DNA from: Acidobacteriaceae bacterium
GTDB lineage: Bacteria; Acidobacteriota; Terriglobia; Terriglobales; Acidobacteriaceae
Direction of reading: 5' to 3'
Assembly (NCBI GenBank): GCA_025934135.1
Contig: JAICYR010000006.1
Location: 1-42,247 of the forward strand
Length of the DNA: 42,247 bases
Shown: piece after piece, positions 1-8,254 of the stretch
Layout of the letters: the number at the start of each line of letters is the position of its first letter
Numbering within the stretch: the first letter of the stretch is position 1
Notes under the pieces: generated by a model
What the model saw: the letters and a program-made list of their open reading frames with translations, nothing else
What the model was told of the DNA's origin: nothing
Databases searched by the model: none
Made by a program: the position numbers and the translations under genes

Positions 1-441
1 GATGCGGGCGTCGAGGTCGGCGCGTCCACCGACGAAGTCGAGGACCTGGCCGGATTGGGGATCGAGCAACATTCCGTTGATGGTGAAGTCGCGGCGGAGT
101 ACGTCTTCTTCGGGGCGGTCGGAGAAGCGTACGGAGTCGGGGCGGCGGCCGTCGGAGTAGGCTCCGTCGCTGCGGAAGGTGGCGACTTCGGTGACGATCT
201 GCTGGCCGTCAAGTTCGTCGGCGACGAGGATGACTCCGAAGTGCGCGCCGACGGCGAAGGTTCGGGGGAAGAGCTGGAGGACGGAGTCAGGGTGGGCAGA
301 GGTGGCCACGTCGAAGTCGGAGGGTGAGTGGCCGAGCAGGAGATCGCGGACGCATCCGCCGGCGAAATAAGCCTCGTGGCCCTCGGCGCGGAGGCGCTCG
401 ACGATACGTTCAGCGGCGAGTTGGGCGAGAGGCTTCTCCAC
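1..441 (-). CDS. cca: CCA-adding enzyme / poly(A) polymerase family tRNA nucleotidyltransferase, N-terminal part (runs off the window)
   Basis: Reverse complement from a GTG at 441 reads [54 protein letters not shown]..., with the GGxxRD and SDFDVAT nucleotidyltransferase signatures. Not in the ORF track because it is truncated. Confidence 0.88.
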   Translation of the reverse strand, partial: MEKPLAQLAAERIVERLRAEGHEAYFAGGCVRDLLLGHSPSDFDVATSAHPDSVLQLFPRTFAVGAHFGVILVADELDGQQIVTEVATFRSDGAYSDGRRPDSVRFSDRPEEDVLRRDFTINGMLLDPQSGQVLDFVGGRADLDARI

Positions 442-462
442 GTGTCTACTATAGAGAATGTG

Positions 463-1620
463 ATGCGTGGGGATTCGGGTTCCGGGCTGATTCTGGGGAT
501 TGAGAGCTCGTGTGACGAGACGGCGGCGGCGGTGGTGCGGCGCGGCGAGGAGACGCTGGCCAACGTGGTGGCGTCGCAGATTGCGACGCATTCGCCGTAT
601 GGGGGAGTGGTTCCGGAGCTGGCCTCAAGGGAGCACCTGAGGAACATTGTTCCCGTTGTGCGCGCGGCGCTGGCGGAGGCCGGGGTTGGGTTCGCGGACC
701 TGGACGCAATTGCCGTGACGGAAGGTCCGGGGCTGGCGGGCGCGCTGCTGGTGGGCATCAGCTATGCGAAGGCGCTGGCGTTTGCGCTGGGGAAGCCGCT
801 GGTGGCGGTGAATCATTTGGAAGGGCATATTCATGCGGTGCTGCTGGAACAGCGGGAGCTGAAGGGCGAGGACCTGGAGTTTCCGGCGCTGGCGCTGGTG
901 GTTTCGGGCGGGCACACGCATCTATATATAGCGCGGCGGCGGGGCGAGGGTTGGGCGTATCGCAACGTGGGCCGCACGGTGGACGATGCGGCGGGCGAGG
1001 CCTTCGATAAGGTGGCGAAGCTGCTGGGGCTGGGGTATCCGGGAGGGCCGTGGATTGACGCGCGGGCTCCGCATGGGAACGCGGATGCGGTTCCGTTTTC
1101 GTTTGCGCAGGTGAAGGCGAAGGCGCATCGCAAGGGCAGCGCGGAGGCGGTGGCGGCGAAGACGCTGTTTTCCTTCAGCGGCATCAAGACGGCGGTGCTG
1201 CGGTATACGCAGGTCCATGAGATGGGCGCTGCGATTGAAGAGCGACGGAAGCGGCTGGCGGAGCGGCCGGGGATTCGTCCGGCGGAGGCTCTGGAGTTTT
1301 TCGACAAGCAGACGCTGGACCTGATTGCGTCGTTCCAGCATGCGGTGGTGGGGGACTTGCTGCGGAAGACGTTTCGGGCGGCGGAGAATTTTGGCGCGGC
1401 GAGCCTGCTGGTTTCGGGCGGAGTGGCGGCGAACAGGGAGTTGCGGGTGAGGTTTACGTCAGAAGCAATCGAGAGGGGGATTCCGGTGGCGTTTCCGTCG
1501 CTGGCGCTTTCGACCGACAATGCGGCGATGATTGCGGCGGCGGCGTGGCCGAAGTTCGCGACGGGAGAATTTGCGGCCGAGACAGTGACGGCGGACCCGG
1601 GGCTGGCGTTGGGGGACTGA
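463..1620 (+). CDS. tsaD: tRNA N6-adenosine threonylcarbamoyltransferase TsaD
   Basis: [39 protein letters not shown] and [12 protein letters not shown] motifs. Start placed at ATG 463 (MRGDSG), not at the upstream 328. Confidence 0.95.
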   Translation: MRGDSGSGLILGIESSCDETAAAVVRRGEETLANVVASQIATHSPYGGVVPELASREHLRNIVPVVRAALAEAGVGFADLDAIAVTEGPGLAGALLVGISYAKALAFALGKPLVAVNHLEGHIHAVLLEQRELKGEDLEFPALALVVSGGHTHLYIARRRGEGWAYRNVGRTVDDAAGEAFDKVAKLLGLGYPGGPWIDARAPHGNADAVPFSFAQVKAKAHRKGSAEAVAAKTLFSFSGIKTAVLRYTQVHEMGAAIEERRKRLAERPGIRPAEALEFFDKQTLDLIASFQHAVVGDLLRKTFRAAENFGAASLLVSGGVAANRELRVRFTSEAIERGIPVAFPSLALSTDNAAMIAAAAWPKFATGEFAAETVTADPGLALGD

Positions 1621-1627
1621 GGTGAAC

Positions 1628-1674
1628 TCCCACCCTTTGCGCGATAAAGCTGCGCGAAAGGATGGGGCACCCGG
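1628..1674. repeat. REP-like imperfect palindrome (CCCACCCTTTGCGCG...GCGCGAAAGGATGGGGCACCC)
   Basis: Imperfect inverted repeat just after tsaD. Its right arm TGCGCGAAAGGATGGGGCA (1651-1669) recurs exactly at 6362-6380. Confidence 0.6.
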
Positions 1675-1713
1675 ACTTTCGTTCGATACTAATCAAATGG
1701 GAGGACGCTTCTG

Positions 1714-2658
1714 ATGATGTGCAGAAGAGTTAGCACAGCACGTCTTTTAGGCGTAGTGATTGTGAGCCTATTTTTCAACGCCCTGGCATCGTCTTCTCAA
1801 AGAGCATGTGATGTTGGGGCGAGCATCACCCCCGCGAAAAAGACTTATCTCAAAGACGAGCCAATCCGTCTGGCACTAAAGTACGTGAATCGTGGATCGA
1901 CTGAGAGTCAGGTCTTAGTGGAAAAGCCTTCATTTTATGATGATCTACAGTTTAACGATCTGAACGATAGCCTGGCGAAAATGCAGATAGGCCGTCGTGG
2001 TGGGATTGGTCGCATGCGGAGTCTTGAGCCGGGACAGAAGTGGTCTGTTCCAATTGTGTTGCAGACTTATTTGGAAAGTCCGCCAGTGGGAACCTATACC
2101 ATAAAGTTCCAAATGACGGTGTATTGCAAAGTTGGACCGTCCCCTCTGTCCAGCGGCACCTTTTCCTTCCAGGTATTGCCAAGTACCCCGCAACAAATTC
2201 GCGAAGTTATTGCTATCTATGACAAGGCTCTGAGTGGTTCCGAAAGCCGTAGCGCTGTCGAGGCATTAACAAGCATGGATACTCCACTTGTTATCCCCGA
2301 GCTAAAAAAGATTATCGCGATCGGCGACATGCAAGAGGGATTTAGGGCGTTGGCCAAATTTGAAAAGTCACCAGAGGCACGGAAAAGTATTCACGATTTC
2401 CTCTTAAGTAAAAATCCCCACTATCAATCGGCGGCCCTCGATGTGCTGTCTGAATGGCGGCAGCCGCTGGATGAGTCTCAACTCGAGGAGTTGGCTCGGT
2501 CTCCAGACAGAACTGTGAAGCTTGCGATTATTCACTACGTAGGTGCAGTGGGTCAGAGTCGGTATCGTTCACTCATTGAGCGGTTTGTTAATGATCACGA
2601 TCAATATGTATCGCAACAGGCACGGCTCGTTGCGAAAGGTCTCGCAAATCAGAGCTAG
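1714..2658 (+). CDS. Hypothetical exported protein with HEAT-like C-terminal repeats
   Basis: N-terminal hydrophobic signal (LLGVVIVSLFFNALASS), Ig-like N-terminal half, helical HEAT-like C-terminus (VIPELKKIIAIGDMQEGFRALAKF...). More AT-rich than neighbouring genes by eye. Confidence 0.65.
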   Translation: MMCRRVSTARLLGVVIVSLFFNALASSSQRACDVGASITPAKKTYLKDEPIRLALKYVNRGSTESQVLVEKPSFYDDLQFNDLNDSLAKMQIGRRGGIGRMRSLEPGQKWSVPIVLQTYLESPPVGTYTIKFQMTVYCKVGPSPLSSGTFSFQVLPSTPQQIREVIAIYDKALSGSESRSAVEALTSMDTPLVIPELKKIIAIGDMQEGFRALAKFEKSPEARKSIHDFLLSKNPHYQSAALDVLSEWRQPLDESQLEELARSPDRTVKLAIIHYVGAVGQSRYRSLIERFVNDHDQYVSQQARLVAKGLANQS

Positions 2659-2732
2659 TCCCGTCCTGGTGTGGCGATCTCGTATGGGGAACGGTTGCTC
2701 CCAAACAGTTCTTCTATAATGGGCTGGCGACT

Positions 2733-3248
2733 ATGGATACTCCGAACCCTATTCTGGATGGCAAGCAGGTGCTGGAGATTGGCGACATTATGGCCATTCT
2801 GCCGCACCGATTTCCTTTTCTGCTGATCGACCGGCTGATGGAGATTGAGCGCAAGAAGCGCATTGTGGCGCTGAAGAACGTGACGATCAACGAGCCGTTT
2901 TTTGCGGGACACTTTCCGAATTTTCCGATCATGCCGGGCGTGCTGATTGTTGAGTCCATCGCGCAGGCGGGCGGCGCGCTGCTGCTGACGGAGATTCCCG
3001 ACCGCGAGAACAAGCTGATGGTTTTCACCAGCATTGAGCGCGCGAAGTTTCGCAGGCCGGTGGTGCCCGGAGACCAGCTTCGCATTGAAGTGAATGTGAT
3101 CAACTGGCGTCCGAGGGCCGTGAAGATGCAAGGTCACGTGACCGTCGAAGGCAAGCTGGCGTGCGAAGCAACGGTGATGTGCCAGCTTGTTCCGCGCACG
3201 GCGCAGGCCCCGACTGAACCCGCAACGGAAGCGGTGAGCGCCGAGTGA
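2733..3248 (+). CDS. fabZ: 3-hydroxyacyl-ACP dehydratase FabZ
   Basis: ILPHRFPFLLIDR and HFPNFPIMPGVLIVESIAQAGG signatures. Confidence 0.95.
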   Translation: MDTPNPILDGKQVLEIGDIMAILPHRFPFLLIDRLMEIERKKRIVALKNVTINEPFFAGHFPNFPIMPGVLIVESIAQAGGALLLTEIPDRENKLMVFTSIERAKFRRPVVPGDQLRIEVNVINWRPRAVKMQGHVTVEGKLACEATVMCQLVPRTAQAPTEPATEAVSAE

Positions 3249-4021
3249 GTATCCATCCGACGGCGATCGTTGCGAAAGGGGCAGTGATTCCCGCGTCGTG
3301 CACGGTAGGGCCCTACTCGACGATTGGGCCGCATGTGGTGCTGGGCGAGGAGTGCGAGCTGGTCTCACACGTGGTTCTGGATGGGCATTTGAAGGTGGGC
3401 GCGCGGAACAGGTTTTTCTCGTTCGCGTGCGTGGGCGTGGCTCCGCAGGACCTGAAATATAAAGGTGAGCCGACGGGCGCAGCGCTGGGCGATGACAATG
3501 TGATTCGCGAGTGCGTTACGATTTCTCGCGGGACGGTGGGCGGCGGCGGCACGACTCGCGTGGGCAACGGCTGCCTTATTATGGCGTACTCGCATATTGG
3601 GCACGACAGCGTTGTCGGCGACGGGTGCATTCTGGCGAACAGCGCGACGCTGGCGGGGCACGTGATTGTGGAAGACTATGCGACGGTGGGCGCGCTGAAC
3701 CAGGTGCATCAGTACTGCCGAATTGGGAAATACGCCTACACGGGCGGGGGCACGACCGTGACGCAGGACGTGCTGCCGTACTCGCTGACTTCAGCGAAGC
3801 GCGAGACGCGGGCTTATGGACTTAATAAGGTAGGGCTGGAGCGGAAAGGGTTTGACAGCGCGCGGCTGCGGGCCATTCAACATGCGTATCGGCTGCTGCA
3901 ATCGGGCAAGATGAACACGTCGCAGGCGATTGCCACGCTGAAAGAGGAAGGGATTGCGACGGAAGACGTGGCCTATCTGGTGCGGTTTGTCGAAAGCTCG
4001 GAGCGCGGAGTTCTGAAGTAG
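3245..4021 (+). CDS. lpxA: Acyl-ACP--UDP-N-acetylglucosamine O-acyltransferase LpxA
   Basis: Left-handed beta-helix hexapeptide repeats; IHPTAIVAKGAVIP, HDSVVGDGCILANSATLAGHV, NQVHQYCRIGKYAY. Overlaps the fabZ stop. Confidence 0.95.
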   Translation: MSIHPTAIVAKGAVIPASCTVGPYSTIGPHVVLGEECELVSHVVLDGHLKVGARNRFFSFACVGVAPQDLKYKGEPTGAALGDDNVIRECVTISRGTVGGGGTTRVGNGCLIMAYSHIGHDSVVGDGCILANSATLAGHVIVEDYATVGALNQVHQYCRIGKYAYTGGGTTVTQDVLPYSLTSAKRETRAYGLNKVGLERKGFDSARLRAIQHAYRLLQSGKMNTSQAIATLKEEGIATEDVAYLVRFVESSERGVLK

Positions 4022-4026
4022 GGCCT

Positions 4027-4875
4027 ATGAAGCTCGGATTGATTGCGGGCAACGGGCGCTTTCCTTTTCTGCTGCTGGACGCGGCGCGGGCGCATGGCGC
4101 GGAAGTTGTGGTCGCTGCGATCAAGGAAGAGACTGACAAGGAGATGGACGCGAGGGCCGCGGCGGATGCTGGCGTTCGCGTCTATTGGCTATCACTGGGC
4201 GAGCTTTCGCGGCTGATTGAGACCTTCCAGCGCGAAGGCGTGACTCAGGCGGTAATGGCCGGGCAGGTGAAGCATAAGCAAATTTTTTCGAGTATCCGTC
4301 CGGATTGGCGGCTCGCGAAGCTGCTGCTTTCCCTAAGAACCAAAAACACCGATATGCTGCTGGGCGCGGTGGCAAAGGTGCTGGGTGATGAGGGGATCGA
4401 GCTGATTTCCTCGACCAGCTATCTTGAGCCGCTGCTGGCGAAGCCCGGAGTGCTCACCGCGCGCAAGCCTTCCGAACAGGAAGAGCGGGACATTGCTTAC
4501 GGGCGTGACGTGGCACAGGCTGTGGCCGGTTTCGACATTGGGCAAACGGTGGTTGTCGCGAGCCAGGCATGCGTGGCGATTGAAGCCATGGAAGGTACGG
4601 ACGCGGCGATTGAGCGAGCAGGCGAGTTGATGGGATCGCTGGAGGAGAAAGCCTCGACGCTGGACCGGTCGCTGACTGTAGTTAAGGTGGCAAAGCCGAA
4701 ACAGGACATGCGGTTTGATGTCCCGGTGATCGGCGTGCAGACGATTGAGACGATGCGGCGGGCGGGCGCAACCTGTCTGGCGATTGAGGCGGGGCGGACG
4801 CTGGTTTTTGACGCTGACAATGTAATGACAATTGCGAACGCCGCCGGAATTGCCGTTGTGGCTCTGGAACATTGA
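4027..4875 (+). CDS. lpxI: UDP-2,3-diacylglucosamine diphosphatase LpxI-like (DUF1009 family)
   Basis: MKLGLIAGNGRFPFLLLDAARAHG..., AVMAGQVKH, KQDMRFDVPVIGVQTIETM. Follows lpxA directly. Confidence 0.9.
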   Translation: MKLGLIAGNGRFPFLLLDAARAHGAEVVVAAIKEETDKEMDARAAADAGVRVYWLSLGELSRLIETFQREGVTQAVMAGQVKHKQIFSSIRPDWRLAKLLLSLRTKNTDMLLGAVAKVLGDEGIELISSTSYLEPLLAKPGVLTARKPSEQEERDIAYGRDVAQAVAGFDIGQTVVVASQACVAIEAMEGTDAAIERAGELMGSLEEKASTLDRSLTVVKVAKPKQDMRFDVPVIGVQTIETMRRAGATCLAIEAGRTLVFDADNVMTIANAAGIAVVALEH

Positions 4876-4909
4876 TAATGGAGTGTTTCCGGAAACGGAG
4901 CCAGGAGCG

Positions 4910-5476
4910 ATGCGTATGTCGAAGATCAGTTTGATTGTTGCCGCCGTTGTTGTGGTCGCCATCGGCGGATTTGCTTTTCGCAGTTTTGCCGATAACAGCG
5001 CCAGCGCCAGTGCGATGCCGCAAGTCGGACAGAAGGCCCCGGACTTCACGCTGCCTAATCAGAGCGGCACTCCGGTAGACCTGGGTAGTTATCGCGGCAA
5101 ATGGGTGGTGCTGTACTTCTATCCCAAGGACATGACTCCGGGCTGCACGCTCGAAGCGCACAATTTTGAGCAGGACCTCGCGCGCTACAAGGCCGTGAAC
5201 GCGGCGGTTGTGGGCGTGAGCGTGGACTCGGTGAAGAGCCACCAGCAATTCTGCTCCAAGGACAGCCTGACCTTCACGCTGCTGAGCGATACGGACAAGA
5301 AGGTGGTGTCGGAATACGGATCGCTGGGCAGCTATGGGCCGTACAAGATTGCCAAGCGGAACACGTTCCTGATTAATCCCGAAGGAAAGATTGTGAAGGT
5401 GTGGACGAAGGTTGATCCGGCGCACCACAGCCAGGAAGTGCTGGCGGCGCTGCATGGGATGGAAAAGCAGTCGTAG
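4910..5476 (+). CDS. Peroxiredoxin, Bcp/AhpC-TSA type, with N-terminal membrane/signal segment
   Basis: VGQKAPDFTLPNQSG, VVLYFYPKDMTPGCTLEAHNF (peroxidatic Cys). Start placed at ATG 4910. Confidence 0.9.
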   Translation: MRMSKISLIVAAVVVVAIGGFAFRSFADNSASASAMPQVGQKAPDFTLPNQSGTPVDLGSYRGKWVVLYFYPKDMTPGCTLEAHNFEQDLARYKAVNAAVVGVSVDSVKSHQQFCSKDSLTFTLLSDTDKKVVSEYGSLGSYGPYKIAKRNTFLINPEGKIVKVWTKVDPAHHSQEVLAALHGMEKQS

Positions 5477-5505
5477 CGGGGGCAATCCCAAAAAGTTGTC
5501 AAGGG

Positions 5506-5541
5506 GTAAATCGTATAAACTACTTGGAATCAGCGATTTAC
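5506..5541. repeat. Inverted repeat GTAAATCG-N20-CGATTTAC
   Basis: Perfect 8-bp arms at 5506-5513 and 5534-5541 upstream of the TATAAT box. Confidence 0.45.
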
Positions 5542-5543
5542 AT

Positions 5544-5574
5544 TTGCGTGTTATTTATTGGGATTCCGTATAAT
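5544..5574 (+). promoter_or_regulatory. Candidate promoter with consensus -10 TATAAT (5569-5574)
   Basis: TATAAT in an AT-rich intergenic region. Best -35 is TTGCGT (5544-5549) with a long 19-nt spacer. Confidence 0.4.
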
Positions 5575-5598
5575 TAAGGTATAGATGTTTTTCTGAGA

Positions 5599-5698
5599 AG
5601 GGCGCGGCTTCGGCTGCGCCTTTTATTTTTGTGGAGACCGCTTCAGGGCGGTATTTTTTTGCGTTGAAGCAGGCCGCTCTTTGGGGCGGCTTTTTCAT
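5599..5698 (+). terminator. Three tandem hairpin + T-tract terminator-like structures
   Basis: (1) GGCGCGGC-TTCG-GCTGCGCC + TTTTATTTTT; (2) ACCGC-TTCAGG-GCGGT + ATTTTTTT; (3) GCCGCTC-TTTG-GGGCGGC + TTTTTCATTT. All lie between the TATAAT box and the RBS GGAGG of the next ORF. Confidence 0.65.
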
Positions 5699-5714
5699 TT
5701 GGAGGAGTTAGAGG

Positions 5715-5930
5715 ATGGTTCGCACTTTTGCCGCGCGCTACAGCGCGTGGGTCCATTCCATGCTGGTTGGCTGGAACCTGATCGTCGGCTTCTGGATTGG
5801 GAGCCAGGAGTTTCGCGATGAGGTTGCGGGGCTACAGCACGCGCTTCACCTTCCCACTTGGACACTGGCCCTGCTGACGGGGCTGATCAACATTACTTTG
5901 GCTTACCGTGCATGGAACAAGCAGCGGTAG
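5715..5930 (+). CDS. Small two-TM membrane protein, holin-like in size and topology
   Basis: 71 aa, two hydrophobic segments (MLVGWNLIVGFWIG, WTLALLTGLINITLAY), preceded by GGAGGAG. Confidence 0.55.
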   Translation: MVRTFAARYSAWVHSMLVGWNLIVGFWIGSQEFRDEVAGLQHALHLPTWTLALLTGLINITLAYRAWNKQR

Positions 5931-5956
5931 GTCTTCAACCTGAAAGGAACCAAATA

Positions 5957-6316
5957 ATGAACACGTTTTTGCAGCATGTGGGCAGTTTCTTCAAGTCGAT
6001 TTTCAAGGGCGCGATCAAGGTTGCGGAGGCCGCGGAGCCGGTGGTGGATATCGCGTTTCCGGGCGTGGCCAGCCTCTACAACTTTACGGTGCAGCAGGCC
6101 GCGCTGGCGGAGACGGCAGCCGAGGGGGCCAAGGGGGCCGGCGCGCAGAAGCTGGCGGCGGTGATTGCGGCGGTGCTGCCGTACGCGGCCTCGGCGCTCA
6201 AGGCGGATGGCGTTCCGGAACCCACGGAGGCCCAGATTGAGGCTTACGTGAATGCGGTTGTCGCGAGCCTGAATGCGCTGCCCGCTCCGGTGAGTGCGAG
6301 CGCGGAGGCCGCGTAA
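5957..6316 (+). CDS. Small Ala-rich hypothetical protein, possibly phage-derived
   Basis: MNTFLQHVGSFFKSIFKGAIKVAEAAEPVVDIAF...; start at ATG 5957 preceded by GAAAGGAA. Coupled to the 71-aa ORF. Confidence 0.55.
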   Translation: MNTFLQHVGSFFKSIFKGAIKVAEAAEPVVDIAFPGVASLYNFTVQQAALAETAAEGAKGAGAQKLAAVIAAVLPYAASALKADGVPEPTEAQIEAYVNAVVASLNALPAPVSASAEAA

Positions 6317-6326
6317 CTCTTGTTAG

Positions 6327-6380
6327 CCCAGGTCCCAAAAACGGGACCTGGGGCACCCCATTGCGCGAAAGGATGGGGCA
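6327..6380. repeat. Tandem palindromes: CCCAGGTCCC-AAAAAC-GGGACCTGGG and CCCCAT...ATGGGG (REP-like)
   Basis: 10-bp perfect stem at 6327-6352, followed by an element whose TGCGCGAAAGGATGGGGCA matches 1651-1669 exactly. Confidence 0.65.
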
Positions 6381-7316
6381 GTGCCGGCGCCTTCTTCTTT
6401 TCCTGTTCAGAGTCATTGGCGACCCTTCTGGTATGCTTTCGGCATTGTGCAGACGGAAAATGTGAATGCCAAATTGCTTCGAGGTATACGCCAGAAGTTC
6501 CATCCTCTTTACCGCGCTCGAAAATCGCGCTTGGGCCGGGTCATAATTCGCGCAGCGGATCGGCCGGCATGGATTTCCATACCTTCTGTTCATTTTCCGG
6601 TTCGCGGCCAGCTTCTGACACACAAAGTTTCCTATGGCATGATCGGCTCCCAAGAGCGCAATCCTCAGGTGCTTGCCATGGCATGCCTTAAGCACTTCAG
6701 ATTCCGGGCATTCTGGGATGTAGGGGCAAACTTCGGGTACTATTCGTGGCTGCTAAAGTCAGCTTCTCCGGATTTGAATATCGTGCTCATCGAACCACTT
6801 CCCGACAACGCAGCGCTGATTCGGGCCACACTCCAGCGCAACCGGTTCTCTGACGTGAAGTTGATCGAAGCTGGGGCTAGCGACCATTCCGGTGAAGGAA
6901 TTCTAAATGCTGACGAGATTGGCGGCGCGACCTCGTCGTTAGATGAGCAAACCACATTCGAGGAGCGGCATTTTGGAGTTGCTCCGAGATCCATCCGGGT
7001 GCGTGTGGTCTCGCTCGATTCGCTTTCAGAGGGTCCGGTCGATTTCATGAAGATTGATGTTGAAGGTTATGAAGCTGTCACGCTGCGGGGAGCGAAGCAG
7101 GTAATTGCCCGCGATCAGCCAATTCTGTTCGTCGAGTGCCCTCATCCAAACCGGGAATGCCTCCGACTGGATGGGTATCAGATCGTGGATGCGGATAATT
7201 TATCGAGGAACTGCGCAGCGGAGTCAACAAACTTCTTTTGTTTTCCAGAGCGGCATCAAGGCTCAATCGACGCGCTGCTGGAAACTGCGCTTCGAGAAGC
7301 CTCGAAACGCGCCTGA
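6381..7316 (+). CDS. FkbM family methyltransferase
   Basis: FWDVGANFGYYSWLL (SAM motif), VVSLDSLSEGPVDFMKIDVEGYEAVTLRGA, ILFVECPHPNRE. True start uncertain. Confidence 0.85.
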   Translation: MPAPSSFPVQSHWRPFWYAFGIVQTENVNAKLLRGIRQKFHPLYRARKSRLGRVIIRAADRPAWISIPSVHFPVRGQLLTHKVSYGMIGSQERNPQVLAMACLKHFRFRAFWDVGANFGYYSWLLKSASPDLNIVLIEPLPDNAALIRATLQRNRFSDVKLIEAGASDHSGEGILNADEIGGATSSLDEQTTFEERHFGVAPRSIRVRVVSLDSLSEGPVDFMKIDVEGYEAVTLRGAKQVIARDQPILFVECPHPNRECLRLDGYQIVDADNLSRNCAAESTNFFCFPERHQGSIDALLETALREASKRA

Positions 7317-7351
7317 TCTGGATTTCCCCCCGGCATGAAGCTGCCGCGCGG

Positions 7352-8254
7352 CTATTCGAGTTTTGACTGGCCGTATTGGAGCAACGTGACGAGGACGACG
7401 CCTCCGCTTATGTTGCCGGAGGTAGCGAGCCCCAGCCATTTGAGATAGGCGAGGGTGGCGACATGTCCTGAGAGAACGGCGGACAGAATTTCTCCGCTGG
7501 ACGCGATGCAGTGGGCGAAATGGCCGAGTCCCACAACAAAAGTAAGGACCCAGATAATGGCAACGGAGCCGCTGATGGAGTGGCTGCCGCTGACCAGCCA
7601 CGCGACCATGGCGATGATCCACCCGCCCACGACCCCGCTCCAGAAGATGTGGACTGCGGAGGGGGCGGCGGCCTCGGTCCCGTAGCGGTTGAGCGCGTCG
7701 AGGATGTCGGGCCGGAGCGCGCTGGTTCGGGCGCAGAGCAGCGCGAACAGCAGTGCTCCTGCAACATTGGTGACGAAGACGATCCCCCAGAGGCGCAGGG
7801 TCGCGACGACATAACGGCGTTCGGCAAGGATAAGCGCGACAGGGTAGAGGGTGTTTTCGGTAAAGAGCTGGCCCCGGCCGAGGATGACGGCCATGAATCC
7901 CATGGGATAAAGCAGAAAAGCGATGAACTGAGCGGAGGCCGAATAGCCAAGCTGCGCGGTGACGGCGGAGATGCTGAGGCCGGTGAGCCCCATGGTGAGG
8001 CCGCCGACTATGCCGGAGATGGCGAGGGTTGTATTGGAGCGGGCCAGCTCGCGGCGTCCATTGCGGGACACATGCTCGAAGATCTGGATTGCGGTGGGCC
8101 GGTCGAGGTCCTGCTGGGTGGAGCCTTGCTGTGAAGTTGGCGTCGGGATCTTGACCTTCGGCAGCGGCATGATGCGTTGGATGCGCCGGGAAGAATGACC
8201 GGACGTGTACATGGAGCGAGCGTTGCTATAGGGTGGAATTCTATGAGTTCGCAC
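7352..8254 (-). CDS. Formate/nitrite transporter (FNT) family protein
   Basis: Six hydrophobic segments; MGLTGLSISAV, GRGQLFTENTLYPVALIL, HCIASSGEILSAVLSG. Start may be further in, near 8170. Confidence 0.85.
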   Translation of the reverse strand: MRTHRIPPYSNARSMYTSGHSSRRIQRIMPLPKVKIPTPTSQQGSTQQDLDRPTAIQIFEHVSRNGRRELARSNTTLAISGIVGGLTMGLTGLSISAVTAQLGYSASAQFIAFLLYPMGFMAVILGRGQLFTENTLYPVALILAERRYVVATLRLWGIVFVTNVAGALLFALLCARTSALRPDILDALNRYGTEAAAPSAVHIFWSGVVGGWIIAMVAWLVSGSHSISGSVAIIWVLTFVVGLGHFAHCIASSGEILSAVLSGHVATLAYLKWLGLATSGNISGGVVLVTLLQYGQSKLE

